Below, piece after piece: positions 31,955 to 40,043 of a stretch of DNA of 43,226 nucleotides. The position numbers and the translations under genes are program-made. A model generated the notes under the pieces. That model had not been told where the DNA came from, did no database searches, and worked only from the letters and a program-made list of their open reading frames with translations. The number at the start of each line of letters is the position of its first letter. Position 1 is the stretch's first letter. Origin of the DNA: Microbacteriaceae bacterium (GTDB taxonomy: Bacteria > Actinomycetota > Actinomycetes > Actinomycetales > Microbacteriaceae); contig DMKW01000089.1 of NCBI GenBank assembly GCA_003454135.1, positions 8,247 through 51,472 of the forward strand. Reading direction: 5' to 3'.

Positions 31955-33466
31955 ATGGCAACGCACGCTTCAGGCCTCGAATTGAGAGCCACACCCAGGG
32001 TGCTCAGCATCGCCGGGACCGACCCGACCGGCGGCGCGGGTATCCAGGCAGACCTAAAAAGCATCGCCGCGAACGGCGGCTACGGGATGGCCGTGGTCAC
32101 GGCCCTCGTGGCGCAGAACACGCGCGGGGTCCGCGCCGTGCATACCCCGCCGGTGGAGTTCCTCCGGCAGCAACTGGACGCGGTCAGCGACGACGTGACG
32201 ATCGATGCGGTCAAGATCGGCATGCTGGCCGACATCGACGTCATCCGGGAGGTGCGGTCCTGGCTGGAGGCCACCCGCCCGCCGCTGGTCGTGCTCGACC
32301 CGGTCATGGTGGCCACCAGCGGCGACCGGCTCCTGGAGCCCTCCGCGGAGCAGGCGCTCCGGGAGCTGGTGCCGCTGGTCGACCTGGTCACCCCCAACGT
32401 GCCGGAGCTGGCCGCACTGCTCGGGGAGTCGCCGGCGCAGAACTGGTCGGAGGCGGTGGAGCAGGGCAAGCGCCTGTCGACTGCGACCGGGGTCACGGTG
32501 CTGGTCAAGGGCGGACACCTCACCGACGCCAGTTGCCCCGACGCGCTGGTCAACACCCATGGTCTGCTGGCGGACACCGTGGTGGAGTTCGCCTCGCCCC
32601 GGGTGGAGACGAGCAACACGCACGGCACGGGCTGCTCGCTGTCCTCCGCCATCGCTACGGTGCAGGCGCGGACCGGCGACTGGGCCGACTCCCTGGCGCA
32701 GGTCAAGGCGTGGCTGCACGACGCGCTGCTGCACGCAGACGCCCTCGAGGTCGGAGCGGGCAACGGACCGATCCACCACTTCCACCGGCTCTTCGCCGGG
32801 ACGGCCCCGGTCGGCCAGGAATTCAGCCGGACCCTCTGGCAGGACATCGAACACACCCGCACGGCGATCTTCGACCTGCCGTTCATCCAGGCGCTCGGCG
32901 ACGGAACCCTCGACGAAGCGGAGTTTTCCTACTACCTGGCCCAGGATGCCCTCTACCTGAACACCTATTCGCGCGTGCTGGCCCGGGCCAGCGCCCTGGC
33001 CCCGACCGAGGCAGCCCAGCTGTTCTGGGCCAACTCCGCCCAGGTGTGCCTGGAAGTCGAATCAGACCTGCACCGCTCCTGGCTGGGCGAGCACACCGCG
33101 CCGCGGGAACTCGGACCCGTCACCAAGGGTTACCTGGACCACCTGCTGGCCGCCAGTGTGCAGGGCAGCTACGCGGTCCTGGTGGCCGCCATCCTGCCGT
33201 GCTACTGGCTGTATGCGGAGGTGGGCGACCGGCTCCATGCCCGGTTCCTTGCGCGCGGGGACGGCAGCGTGCACCCGTATGCGGCGTGGCTCGAGACCTA
33301 CGCGGACGAGGGTTTCGCCGCGGCGACCCGGCAGGCCGTCGCCTTCACCGACGCGGCGGCCGGCTCAGCATCGGCCCACGAGCGAGCGGCCATGAGAACG
33401 GCGTTTGCCCAGTCCTCGCAGTGCGAACTCGATTTCTTCGACGCGCCCCGGCTCCATGCGCGGTGA
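31955..33466 (+). CDS. thiD: bifunctional HMP(-P) kinase / thiaminase II (ThiD-TenA fusion)
   Basis: A 503-residue fusion. Residues ~15-265 are ThiD (hydroxymethylpyrimidine and HMP-phosphate kinase): SIAGTDPTGGAGIQADLK, then NTHGTGCSLSSAIA around the catalytic Cys. Residues ~285-500 are TenA, an aminopyrimidine hydrolase for salvage of degraded thiamine, with YYLAQDALYL, AAILPCYWLYAEVG (catalytic Cys and Tyr) and WLETYADEGF (catalytic Glu). ATG 31955 is chosen over ATG 31946 for spacing to AAGGG. It is controlled by the second TPP riboswitch. Confidence 0.93.
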   Translation: MATHASGLELRATPRVLSIAGTDPTGGAGIQADLKSIAANGGYGMAVVTALVAQNTRGVRAVHTPPVEFLRQQLDAVSDDVTIDAVKIGMLADIDVIREVRSWLEATRPPLVVLDPVMVATSGDRLLEPSAEQALRELVPLVDLVTPNVPELAALLGESPAQNWSEAVEQGKRLSTATGVTVLVKGGHLTDASCPDALVNTHGLLADTVVEFASPRVETSNTHGTGCSLSSAIATVQARTGDWADSLAQVKAWLHDALLHADALEVGAGNGPIHHFHRLFAGTAPVGQEFSRTLWQDIEHTRTAIFDLPFIQALGDGTLDEAEFSYYLAQDALYLNTYSRVLARASALAPTEAAQLFWANSAQVCLEVESDLHRSWLGEHTAPRELGPVTKGYLDHLLAASVQGSYAVLVAAILPCYWLYAEVGDRLHARFLARGDGSVHPYAAWLETYADEGFAAATRQAVAFTDAAAGSASAHERAAMRTAFAQSSQCELDFFDAPRLHAR

Positions 33467-33473
33467 CCTGCTC

Positions 33474-33491
33474 CCGGCCCAGCGGGGCCGG
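33474..33491. terminator. bidirectional hairpin between thiD-tenA and thiE
   Basis: CCGGCCC (33474-33480), loop AGCG and GGGCCGG (33485-33491) form a perfect 7-bp stem between two convergent genes. It directly abuts the thiE stop codon at 33492-33494. It probably ends both transcripts. Confidence 0.65.
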
Positions 33492-34136
33492 TTAGCCCAG
33501 CGGGGGCAGGTGAGCCAGGAGCCGCTGGGCGGCATCCGTCGGGTCGTCCGCCTCGGTGATGGCGCGCACCACGACGACGCGGTTCGCGCCGGCCGCCGCG
33601 ACCTGCTCGATGTTGGTCAGGTCAATGCCGCCAATGGCATACCAGGGCAGGATGCTACCCGCCCTGCTGATCCGCTCGGTCGCGTACCGGGCCAGCTCCA
33701 GTCCCACCGCGGCCCGTCCCGGTTTGGTCGGGGTCGCCCAGAGCGGACCGACACAGAAGTAGTCCAGCGTCTCGGCGGCCAGGGCGGCATCGATCTGCTC
33801 TGGCGTGTGGCTGGAGAGGCCGATCGCGACCGTGTCGCCGAGCAGCCGGCGGGCGGAGGCCAGCGGCAGGTCCTTCTGGCCGATGTGGAAGACCGGAGCC
33901 TCGGCCAGGGCGGCGATGTCGGCCCGGTCGTTGACGGCCCAAAGCCGCCCGTGGCGCTCCGCGGCCTCCCGAAGGACGCCCAGGAGTTCCAGTTCCTCGG
34001 CGGCCTCGATGGTCTTGTCCCTGAGCTGGATGATGTCCACACCCCCGGCGAAGGCGGCATCCAGGAACTCGGCGAAATCGCCGCGCTCCGTCCGGGCGTC
34101 GGTGCACAAGTACAGCCGGGCGTGATCGTGGTCCAT
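33492..34136 (-). CDS. thiE: thiamine-phosphate synthase
   Basis: A 214-residue TIM-barrel enzyme that joins HMP pyrophosphate with thiazole phosphate. Motifs are LYLCTDAR, VDIIQLRDKT (pyrophosphate site), GRLWAVNDRADIA, IGLSSHT, YFCVGPLWATPTKPG and WYAIGGID. The start is ATG 34136 (MDHDHARLYL); the frame extends further upstream but without family similarity. It is transcribed towards thiD-tenA, opposite to all other thi genes here, and shares a 70-base divergent region with thiO. No TPP riboswitch is visible in front of it. Confidence 0.93.
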   Translation of the reverse strand: MDHDHARLYLCTDARTERGDFAEFLDAAFAGGVDIIQLRDKTIEAAEELELLGVLREAAERHGRLWAVNDRADIAALAEAPVFHIGQKDLPLASARRLLGDTVAIGLSSHTPEQIDAALAAETLDYFCVGPLWATPTKPGRAAVGLELARYATERISRAGSILPWYAIGGIDLTNIEQVAAAGANRVVVVRAITEADDPTDAAQRLLAHLPPLG

Positions 34137-34206
34137 CTGACCAACAATAAAGGCGATTCGGGGCAGCCCGCACCACTCCGGACACAGGCCGAAATGGAAC
34201 GTCCTC

Positions 34207-35427
34207 GTGGCTGACCGCGGCGTAGACGTTGTCGTCATCGGCGCCGGAATCGTCGGGCTGGGGATCGCGTGGACGGCGGCGCAGTCGGGCCGCACGGTCG
34301 CCGTCGTCGACCCGGAACCCGCCACCGGGGCGACGTATGCCGCCGCGGGCATGCTCGCTCCGGTCAGCGAGCTGCACTACCAGGAAGAGGACCTGCTCGA
34401 GCTGACGCTGGCCTCCGCCGCACTGTACCCCGCATTCGTGGAGTCGCTGGGGGTGGGCGCTGCCAAGGCCGGGTACCAGACCACCCGGACGATCACCGTC
34501 GGCGCGGATGCGGCCGACCGGCGGTCGCTGGCCGACCTGCGCGAGGTGCAGCGGGGTCACGGCCTGGCGGTGCAGCCGCTGACCATCCGCGAGGCCCGCG
34601 CCCTGGAACCGCTGCTCAGCCCGCAGCTGTCCAGCGCATTCAACATCGACCAGGACCACCAGGTTGACCCCCGGCGGCTGGCCGCCGAGCTCCGATCCGC
34701 GATCGACCGGGCCGCCGCCCGGCAGGAGTGGACCCACGAGCACTCGATCCGGCAGAACGCCGCCGGGCTGCTGCACGAGCATCAGGCGGATGCCGCCTCC
34801 CGTGTCACCGGCGTCATCCTGGCGGACGGCTCCACCGTGGCGGCGGGCGAGGTCATCGTCGCCAACGGCCTGGCCGCCTCTCAGCTGGGCGGCCTGCCCG
34901 ACTGGCTGGCACTGCCGCTGCGCCCGGTGTACGGAGACATCCTTCGGCTGCGCGTCCCAGAGCATCTCCGGCCGCTCCTCACCGCCACCATCCGCGGCCT
35001 CGTCCGCGGAATTCCCGTCTACCTCGTTCCGCGCGACGACGGAACGGTGGTTCTCGGCGCCACCCAGCGCGAGGACGGATCCGCCGCGGTGTCGGCCGGC
35101 GGCGTATACCAGCTGCTGCGGGACGCCCAGGTGCTCGTACCGGCGGTCGCCGAGCTCGAACTCATCGAAGTGACTGCCCGAGCCCGCCCAGGGACACCGG
35201 ACAATGCGCCGCTGCTCGGACGGGTCGTCAGCGGCCCCGGGCAGGCAGCCGGCGACATTCCGGGCCTGATCATCGCCACCGGATTCTTCCGCCACGGCGT
35301 GCTCCTCACCCCCATCGCGGCCCAGCACTGCCTGCACCTGCTCGACGGGACGGCCGACGAGCGATGGGCTCGCTTCCGGCCCGACCGTTTCTCACCATTC
35401 GCACACCCCGAAGGAGTCCGCCCGTGA
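34207..35427 (+). CDS. thiO: glycine oxidase ThiO
   Basis: A 406-residue FAD-dependent oxidase of the DAO superfamily that oxidises glycine to the iminoglyoxylate needed by ThiG for the thiazole ring. The N-terminal dinucleotide fold is VVVIGAGIVGLGIAW, then AAAGMLAPVSE as in ThiO. The C-terminal FAD segment is GLIIATGFFRHGVLLTP. GTG 34207 has a GGA about 9 nt upstream. The TGA stop overlaps the thiS GTG (GTGA). There is no riboswitch in the short upstream region. Confidence 0.92.
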   Translation: MADRGVDVVVIGAGIVGLGIAWTAAQSGRTVAVVDPEPATGATYAAAGMLAPVSELHYQEEDLLELTLASAALYPAFVESLGVGAAKAGYQTTRTITVGADAADRRSLADLREVQRGHGLAVQPLTIREARALEPLLSPQLSSAFNIDQDHQVDPRRLAAELRSAIDRAAARQEWTHEHSIRQNAAGLLHEHQADAASRVTGVILADGSTVAAGEVIVANGLAASQLGGLPDWLALPLRPVYGDILRLRVPEHLRPLLTATIRGLVRGIPVYLVPRDDGTVVLGATQREDGSAAVSAGGVYQLLRDAQVLVPAVAELELIEVTARARPGTPDNAPLLGRVVSGPGQAAGDIPGLIIATGFFRHGVLLTPIAAQHCLHLLDGTADERWARFRPDRFSPFAHPEGVRP

Positions 35428-35678
35428 CTGAACCCCAACCTGCCGCGATCACCGTCAACGGCTCGGCGCGGGCGCTGATGCTCGGCGAGACCGTCACCGA
35501 CCTGGTCGGGGAGATCACCGGCCGCCGGATTGCCGACGACGGCCAGGCGAGGGACGGGAAGCGCCTCGGCGTCGCCGTCGCCCGAAACGCCGGCATCGTG
35601 CCGAGAAGCCAGTGGGCCGCAACGGCCCTCACGCCGGGCGACGACATCGAAATCGTGACCGCAGTACAGGGAGGTTAG
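35424..35678 (+). CDS. thiS: sulfur carrier protein ThiS
   Basis: An 84-residue ubiquitin-like carrier that ends in the required Gly-Gly (TAVQGG), which is adenylated and thiocarboxylated to donate sulfur to ThiG. The middle part ALMLGETVTDLVGEITGRR is as in ThiS, with a ~10-residue insertion around DDGQARDGKR. GTG 35424 follows AAGGAG (35411-35416) at 7 nt and overlaps the thiO stop. It lies 2 bases before thiG. Confidence 0.9.
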   Translation: MTEPQPAAITVNGSARALMLGETVTDLVGEITGRRIADDGQARDGKRLGVAVARNAGIVPRSQWAATALTPGDDIEIVTAVQGG

Positions 35679-35680
35679 AC

Positions 35681-36472
35681 ATGACTCTCACGACACACGT
35701 GAGCAGCGATTCGCTGGTGATCGACGGGATCTCCCTGGGCTCCCGCCTGATCATGGGCACCGGCGGGGCGCCGAGCCTGGACGGGCTGGGCGCTGCCCTC
35801 CTCGCGTCCGGGACCGAACTGACCACCGTGGCCATGCGCCGCCACAGCCCGGGCGCCGCCGGATCGCTCTTCGATCTGCTGGTCGACAACGGAATCCGCG
35901 TCCTGCCGAACACCGCCGGCTGCTTCACCGCCAGGGAAGCCGTGATGACGGCCGAACTGGCCAGGGAGGCCCTGGAGACCGACTGGGTGAAACTCGAGGT
36001 CATCGCCGACGAGCAGACGCTCCTGCCCGACGCCGTCGAGCTGGTGGATGCCACCGAACAGCTGGTCGCGCGCGGCTTCAAGGTGTTCGCGTACACCAAC
36101 GACGACCCGGTGCTGGCGTTGCGGCTCGAGCACCTCGGCGCCGTCGCCGTGATGCCGCTGGGCGCGCCGATCGGCACCGGCCTCGGCATCCTCAATCCGC
36201 ACAACATCGAGCTCATCGTCGCCCGCGCCGGCGTTCCGGTGGTGCTCGACGCCGGAATCGGCACGGCCTCCGACGCGGCGCTCGCCATGGAGCTCGGCTG
36301 CGACGCCGTGCTGCTTGCCACCGCCGTGACCCGCGCGCAGGACCCCGTCAGGATGGCCGACGCCTTCCGGCACGCCGTCATCGCCGGCCGGCTGGCCTCG
36401 CAGGCCGGGCGCATCCCGAAACGCGAGCACGCCCTGGCCTCCTCCGCCATGGAAGGACGCCCGGACCTGTGA
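35681..36472 (+). CDS. thiG: thiazole synthase ThiG
   Basis: A 263-residue TIM-barrel that makes the thiazole phosphate from 1-deoxyxylulose 5-phosphate, the ThiO product and ThiS thiocarboxylate. Visible motifs are SRLIMGTGG, LPNTAGCFTAREAV, DWVKLEVIAD (the lysine forming the imine), VMPLGAPIGTGLGI, and VPVVLDAGIGTASDAA. GGGAGG at 35669-35674 precedes ATG 35681. The stop overlaps the thiF/moeZ GTG by four bases. Confidence 0.95.
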   Translation: MTLTTHVSSDSLVIDGISLGSRLIMGTGGAPSLDGLGAALLASGTELTTVAMRRHSPGAAGSLFDLLVDNGIRVLPNTAGCFTAREAVMTAELAREALETDWVKLEVIADEQTLLPDAVELVDATEQLVARGFKVFAYTNDDPVLALRLEHLGAVAVMPLGAPIGTGLGILNPHNIELIVARAGVPVVLDAGIGTASDAALAMELGCDAVLLATAVTRAQDPVRMADAFRHAVIAGRLASQAGRIPKREHALASSAMEGRPDL

Positions 36473-37662
36473 ATGCAGCCGCCGCCGCATCCGTGACCGA
36501 GTTGCCGCCCGTAGTCGAACCGGCCGCCGACCTCACCGCGGCGGAGGTGGAACGCTACTCCCGGCACATCATCATTCCCGAGATCGGCGCCATCGGTCAG
36601 CGCCGGCTGAAGAACGCGCGCGTGCTCGTCGTCGGTGCGGGGGGCCTGGGCTCGCCCGTGCTGCTCTACCTGGCCGCCGCCGGCGTCGGCACGCTCGGCA
36701 TCATCGACGACGACATCGTCGACCTCAGCAACCTGCAGCGCCAGGTGATCCACGGCGTGACGGATGTCGGCCGGTCGAAACTGGAGTCGGCGCGCTCCGC
36801 CGTGGCCGAGCTGAACCCGCTGGTCGACGTGCGACTCCACCACGCCCGGCTCGACTCGGCGAACGCACTGGCGCTGTTCGCCGACTACGACCTGATCGTG
36901 GACGGGTCGGACAATTTCGCCACCCGCTACCTGGTCAATGACGCCGCTGCCCTGCTCGGAAAACCGTACGTCTGGGGGTCGATCTACCGCTTCGACGGGC
37001 AGGTCAGCGTCTTCTGGGAGAAGCACGGGCCCACGTACCGGGACCTGTACCCGGATGCCCCGCCCGCCGGGTCGGTTCCGAGCTGCGGTGAAGGCGGCGT
37101 ATTCGGCATGCTCTGCGGCGCGGTCGGCGCGATGATGGTGTCGGAAGCGGTGAAACTGATCACCGGCGTCGGGCGGACCCTGCTCGGCCGGGTTCTGCTC
37201 TTCAACGCACTCACCGCATCCTGGCGGGAGGTCCAGATAGCCAGCGACCCGGCCGGCACGCCCATCACGGAGCTGGTCGACTACGAGCTCTTCTGCGGAA
37301 CGTCCCCTGGGCCGGACGCCGACGCCGAGCACGGCCTCACCGTTCGCGAACTGGCCGCCCTGCTCGACGCCAGGGCGCGCGGTGAGCGCGACTTCGACCT
37401 CATCGACGTGAGGGAGCCGGGGGAGCACGAGATCGTGCGCATCCCGGGGTCGCGGCTGATTCCGCAGGGCCGCTTCGTGGCAGGAGAGGCGCTCTCGAAC
37501 CTGCCTCTCGACCGGGACATCGTGCTGTACTGCAAGGCGGGGGCGCGATCGGCCGAGGTGCTCGCCGACCTGCGACGGCAGGGCTACAGCCAGGTGAAAC
37601 ACGTGCCGGGCGGGGTCCTGGCGTGGGTCAAGGAAATCGATCCATCCCTGCCGCTGTACTAG
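36469..37662 (+). CDS. thiF: ThiF/MoeZ adenylyltransferase with rhodanese domain
   Basis: A 397-residue protein. Residues 25-280 are an E1-like adenylyltransferase (GAGGLGS at 56-62, YDLIVDGSDNFATR, VPSCGEGGVFG with Cys206). Residues ~290-395 are a rhodanese domain with active Cys355 in YCKAGARS. It adenylates the ThiS C-terminus and supplies sulfur through rhodanese persulfide. The two CxxC zinc pairs of E. coli MoeB are absent (PTYRDLYP and IASDPAGTP occupy those places), as in actinobacterial MoeZ. It may also serve MoaD or CysO. GTG start, coupled to thiG. Confidence 0.9.
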   Translation: MNAAAAASVTELPPVVEPAADLTAAEVERYSRHIIIPEIGAIGQRRLKNARVLVVGAGGLGSPVLLYLAAAGVGTLGIIDDDIVDLSNLQRQVIHGVTDVGRSKLESARSAVAELNPLVDVRLHHARLDSANALALFADYDLIVDGSDNFATRYLVNDAAALLGKPYVWGSIYRFDGQVSVFWEKHGPTYRDLYPDAPPAGSVPSCGEGGVFGMLCGAVGAMMVSEAVKLITGVGRTLLGRVLLFNALTASWREVQIASDPAGTPITELVDYELFCGTSPGPDADAEHGLTVRELAALLDARARGERDFDLIDVREPGEHEIVRIPGSRLIPQGRFVAGEALSNLPLDRDIVLYCKAGARSAEVLADLRRQGYSQVKHVPGGVLAWVKEIDPSLPLY

Positions 37663-37720
37663 CCCGCCGTACTAGTTTGTAGGCACATCGAAGCAACGAG
37701 CGAAAGCGGAGGACACGCTG

Positions 37721-38194
37721 ATGCAGACAATCACCCCGTTCCTGTGGTTCGACAACAACGCCGAAGAGGCGATGGATTTCTACACCCTGGTCTTTCACGA
37801 GTCCCGGGTCGTGGACGAGTCCCGCTACGGGGAGGGCGCGCCGGTGCCCGCTGGAACCCTGATGTCGGCCACCATCGAGCTCGAGGACCAAAGGATCATG
37901 CTCTTCAACGGCGGCCCCGGATTCGCGTTCACCGAGGCCATGTCCTTCTTCGTCAGCTGCGACACGCAGCAGGAGATCGACGCGCTCTGGGGCAAGCTCA
38001 CCGAGCACGGCGAACCCGGGCGATGCGGCTGGCTGAAGGACAAGTTCGGAGTGTCATGGCAGATTGTGCCGCGCGTGCTGGGCGAGCTGCTGGGTGACCC
38101 AGACCCCGAGAAGGCGGGCCGCGCCCTGCAGGCGATGCTGCAGATGGGCAAGCTCGACATTGCGGCGTTGAAGCGGGCGCGCGGGAACGACTAG
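37721..38194 (+). CDS. VOC-superfamily protein, PhnB-like
   Basis: A 157-residue protein of the glyoxalase/dioxygenase (VOC) fold, PhnB subgroup: ITPFLWFDNNAEEAMDFYT at the start, LFNGGPGFAFTEAMSFFVSC in the middle, and CGWLKDKFGVSWQIVP near the end. Members are dimeric and bind metal or small ligands; none of the functions is assigned with confidence. GGAGGA lies 6 nt before ATG 37721. It has its own promoter space after thiF and converges on the stress protein gene 6 bases away. Confidence 0.88.
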   Translation: MQTITPFLWFDNNAEEAMDFYTLVFHESRVVDESRYGEGAPVPAGTLMSATIELEDQRIMLFNGGPGFAFTEAMSFFVSCDTQQEIDALWGKLTEHGEPGRCGWLKDKFGVSWQIVPRVLGELLGDPDPEKAGRALQAMLQMGKLDIAALKRARGND

Positions 38195-38200
38195 CGCGCC

Positions 38201-39088
38201 CTACTTCGCCGCCGCCTGCTCTGCCCTGACCACGACCGTCGGCGACACGATGTTCAGCACGATCGAGTGGCTGACCGACCCCAGCAGCAACCGTTCGATG
38301 CCGCGCAGACCGTGGTTGCCGACGACGAGGAGCGCCGCCCGCCGTGAGGCCCCGAGCAGGGCCGGCTGAGGCGGGCCGTGCACCAGCGAGCCCTGAACCT
38401 GCAGCTCTGGCCAGGCATCCGTGGCTTTCGTCACCGATTCGTCCAGGATCTGGCGGTGCACCTGTTCCAGGGAACCGAGGAATTCCTCACTCGGAGGGAG
38501 ATCGGGACCCGGCAGAAGGTCGGCCGTGACCGGGGTCTGCCAGAGGAGAGGCTCGTGCCAGGCGTGGATGACGCGCAGCGACTGGCCCGTGCGGTGCGCC
38601 TGCTCCGCGGCGAACGCCACAGCGGCGTCGGAGGCGTCGGATCCGTCGACGCCGACGACGACTCCGCTCCGGGATGCGCCGTCGTCCTCCGGCACGATCG
38701 CCACCGGACCGTGCGCGGTTGCGGCGAGCCGCGCGCCGACCGACCATTCGAAACGCCTCGTGGCGCCCTCGCGGCGATGCGTCCCCACGACGACAAGGTT
38801 CTCCGCGCCGGAGCGCCGCCGGAGCTCGCCGATCGGGTCGCCGCGCAGGAACTCCGAGTCAACGCGGACGGCCGGCAGGGCCGCCTGCACCTCTGCGACG
38901 ACAGCGGCGAGTGCGTTCCGCTCGGTTTCGGCCACGGAGTCCGCGACGAAGGAGTCAGTGACCCCGATGGAGTCGTTGAGGATGCGAACGATGGCGAGGT
39001 CTCCGCCTACACACCACTCGGCCGCCCAGTCGAGGGCGGCGCGCGCCGGAGCGGTGTCGTCCCAGGCAACTATCGTCTTCTCGATCAT
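38201..39088 (-). CDS. universal stress protein with two UspA domains
   Basis: A 295-residue tandem UspA protein. Each half carries the ATP-binding pattern G-x2-G-x9-G-(S/T): VVVGTHRREGATRR...VGARLAAT in the first and LVVGNHGLRGIERLLLGSVS in the second. Such tandem proteins in actinobacteria bind ATP and are often induced by hypoxia or stress. ATG 39088 follows GGGAGG by 5 nt; an upstream in-frame start 21 bases earlier is less likely. It is probably a separate unit downstream of the hemagglutinin-type gene. Confidence 0.92.
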   Translation of the reverse strand: MIEKTIVAWDDTAPARAALDWAAEWCVGGDLAIVRILNDSIGVTDSFVADSVAETERNALAAVVAEVQAALPAVRVDSEFLRGDPIGELRRRSGAENLVVVGTHRREGATRRFEWSVGARLAATAHGPVAIVPEDDGASRSGVVVGVDGSDASDAAVAFAAEQAHRTGQSLRVIHAWHEPLLWQTPVTADLLPGPDLPPSEEFLGSLEQVHRQILDESVTKATDAWPELQVQGSLVHGPPQPALLGASRRAALLVVGNHGLRGIERLLLGSVSHSIVLNIVSPTVVVRAEQAAAK

Positions 39089-39145
39089 GTGTCCTCCCGC
39101 GCATGACACTACGCGCGATCGCGCCCGAGCGAGAGGGCAAATTGC

Positions 39146-40033
39146 CTAGAGCCAGGGGAGGAGCTTCGGCGCCGGGCAGGGCCGGCCGCCGGTGAGGTTG
39201 AGGCACGGGTCGAAGAACGCCGGGTACCCGTCGGCGGCGGACGACCCGAACCACCTGTTGTAGAACAGCCAGAAGTTCAGGTTGCCGTGGGTCGAGCATC
39301 CGTCACCGTCCGTCGACGGATGCTTCCGCGCGGCGCCGTTGGGCTGGTAGGGCGTGTAGTTGTACAGATTCGCGGTCGCCTGGTTCCGGATGCGCACGCT
39401 CGAGGCGCCGCAGGAGGCATCCGGGTTGAACTGCACGTCCGCCCGGCCCACCATGAAGGCACGGTCCGGGTGCTCGGAGTACTGCCGGAACTGCCAGGCC
39501 GCGTGGTAGATCTGATTGAAGAAGCCGAAGTACGTCTTGTCGCAGTCGGCCGAGTCCGGGCATCCGTACCCGGTGGCGCGAAGATAGCCGGATGCGCTCG
39601 GCCGGGTGAGCAGCGACTGCTCCTTCTGCAGCAGCACGAGCAGCACCCGCGGGCTGATGGTGCACGCGTGGGCGACCTTCACGATGATGCGGCTGGCCCG
39701 CTCGGCGCGATCGCCCCGGTAGGCGGCGCAGTGCCCGGCGCCCTGGGCCGGCTGCGATGCTGTGGTTTCGCGGTACTCCCACAGGCAGGGCGAGTCGTCG
39801 CTTGGCGAACACTCGCGTGATTCGAGGAAGGCCTGAACGTCCAGCTCGTTCATGGCTTCCGGGTTGTAGAAGTTGTAGTCGCTGATGATCAGCCCCGGAT
39901 TGAACCCGGCGGGCTTCGCGGCGGCCTCGATCTGCCGGGCGGCGCCGGGCAGCGCCAGGCCGGCGCCGAGCGCGACAAGTACGACGATCGCCGCCAGCGC
40001 CGCCAGCCGCCGCCTGGTGGCGAAAAACTTCAT
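39146..40033 (-). CDS. secreted hemagglutinin-type actinobacterial protein
   Basis: A 295-residue protein with a signal peptide (basic start, hydrophobic 10-30). The mature part begins FNPGLIISDYNFYN and includes ELDVQAFLES, an ARASRIIVKVAHAC-like helix region and VLLVLLQKEQSLLT. Many cysteines (in ECSPSDDSPC, GCPDSADC and others) suggest several disulfides. Proteins of this kind are annotated as hemagglutinins in actinobacteria, often without experimental support. It ends in a short PCPAPKLLPWL tail. It lies 10 bases downstream of the acyltransferase gene, so both may serve the cell envelope. Confidence 0.75.
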   Translation of the reverse strand: MKFFATRRRLAALAAIVVLVALGAGLALPGAARQIEAAAKPAGFNPGLIISDYNFYNPEAMNELDVQAFLESRECSPSDDSPCLWEYRETTASQPAQGAGHCAAYRGDRAERASRIIVKVAHACTISPRVLLVLLQKEQSLLTRPSASGYLRATGYGCPDSADCDKTYFGFFNQIYHAAWQFRQYSEHPDRAFMVGRADVQFNPDASCGASSVRIRNQATANLYNYTPYQPNGAARKHPSTDGDGCSTHGNLNFWLFYNRWFGSSAADGYPAFFDPCLNLTGGRPCPAPKLLPWL

Positions 40034-40043
40034 GGGGGAGACC

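Noticed and set aside
35629..37602. 657-codon open frame antisense to thiG and thiF
   Set aside because: It is explained by codon bias of the sense genes, and no domain is recognisable.
37655..37678. GTACTAG repeated twice around the thiF stop
   Set aside because: It is a short repeat, partly coding, and not positioned as a clear operator.
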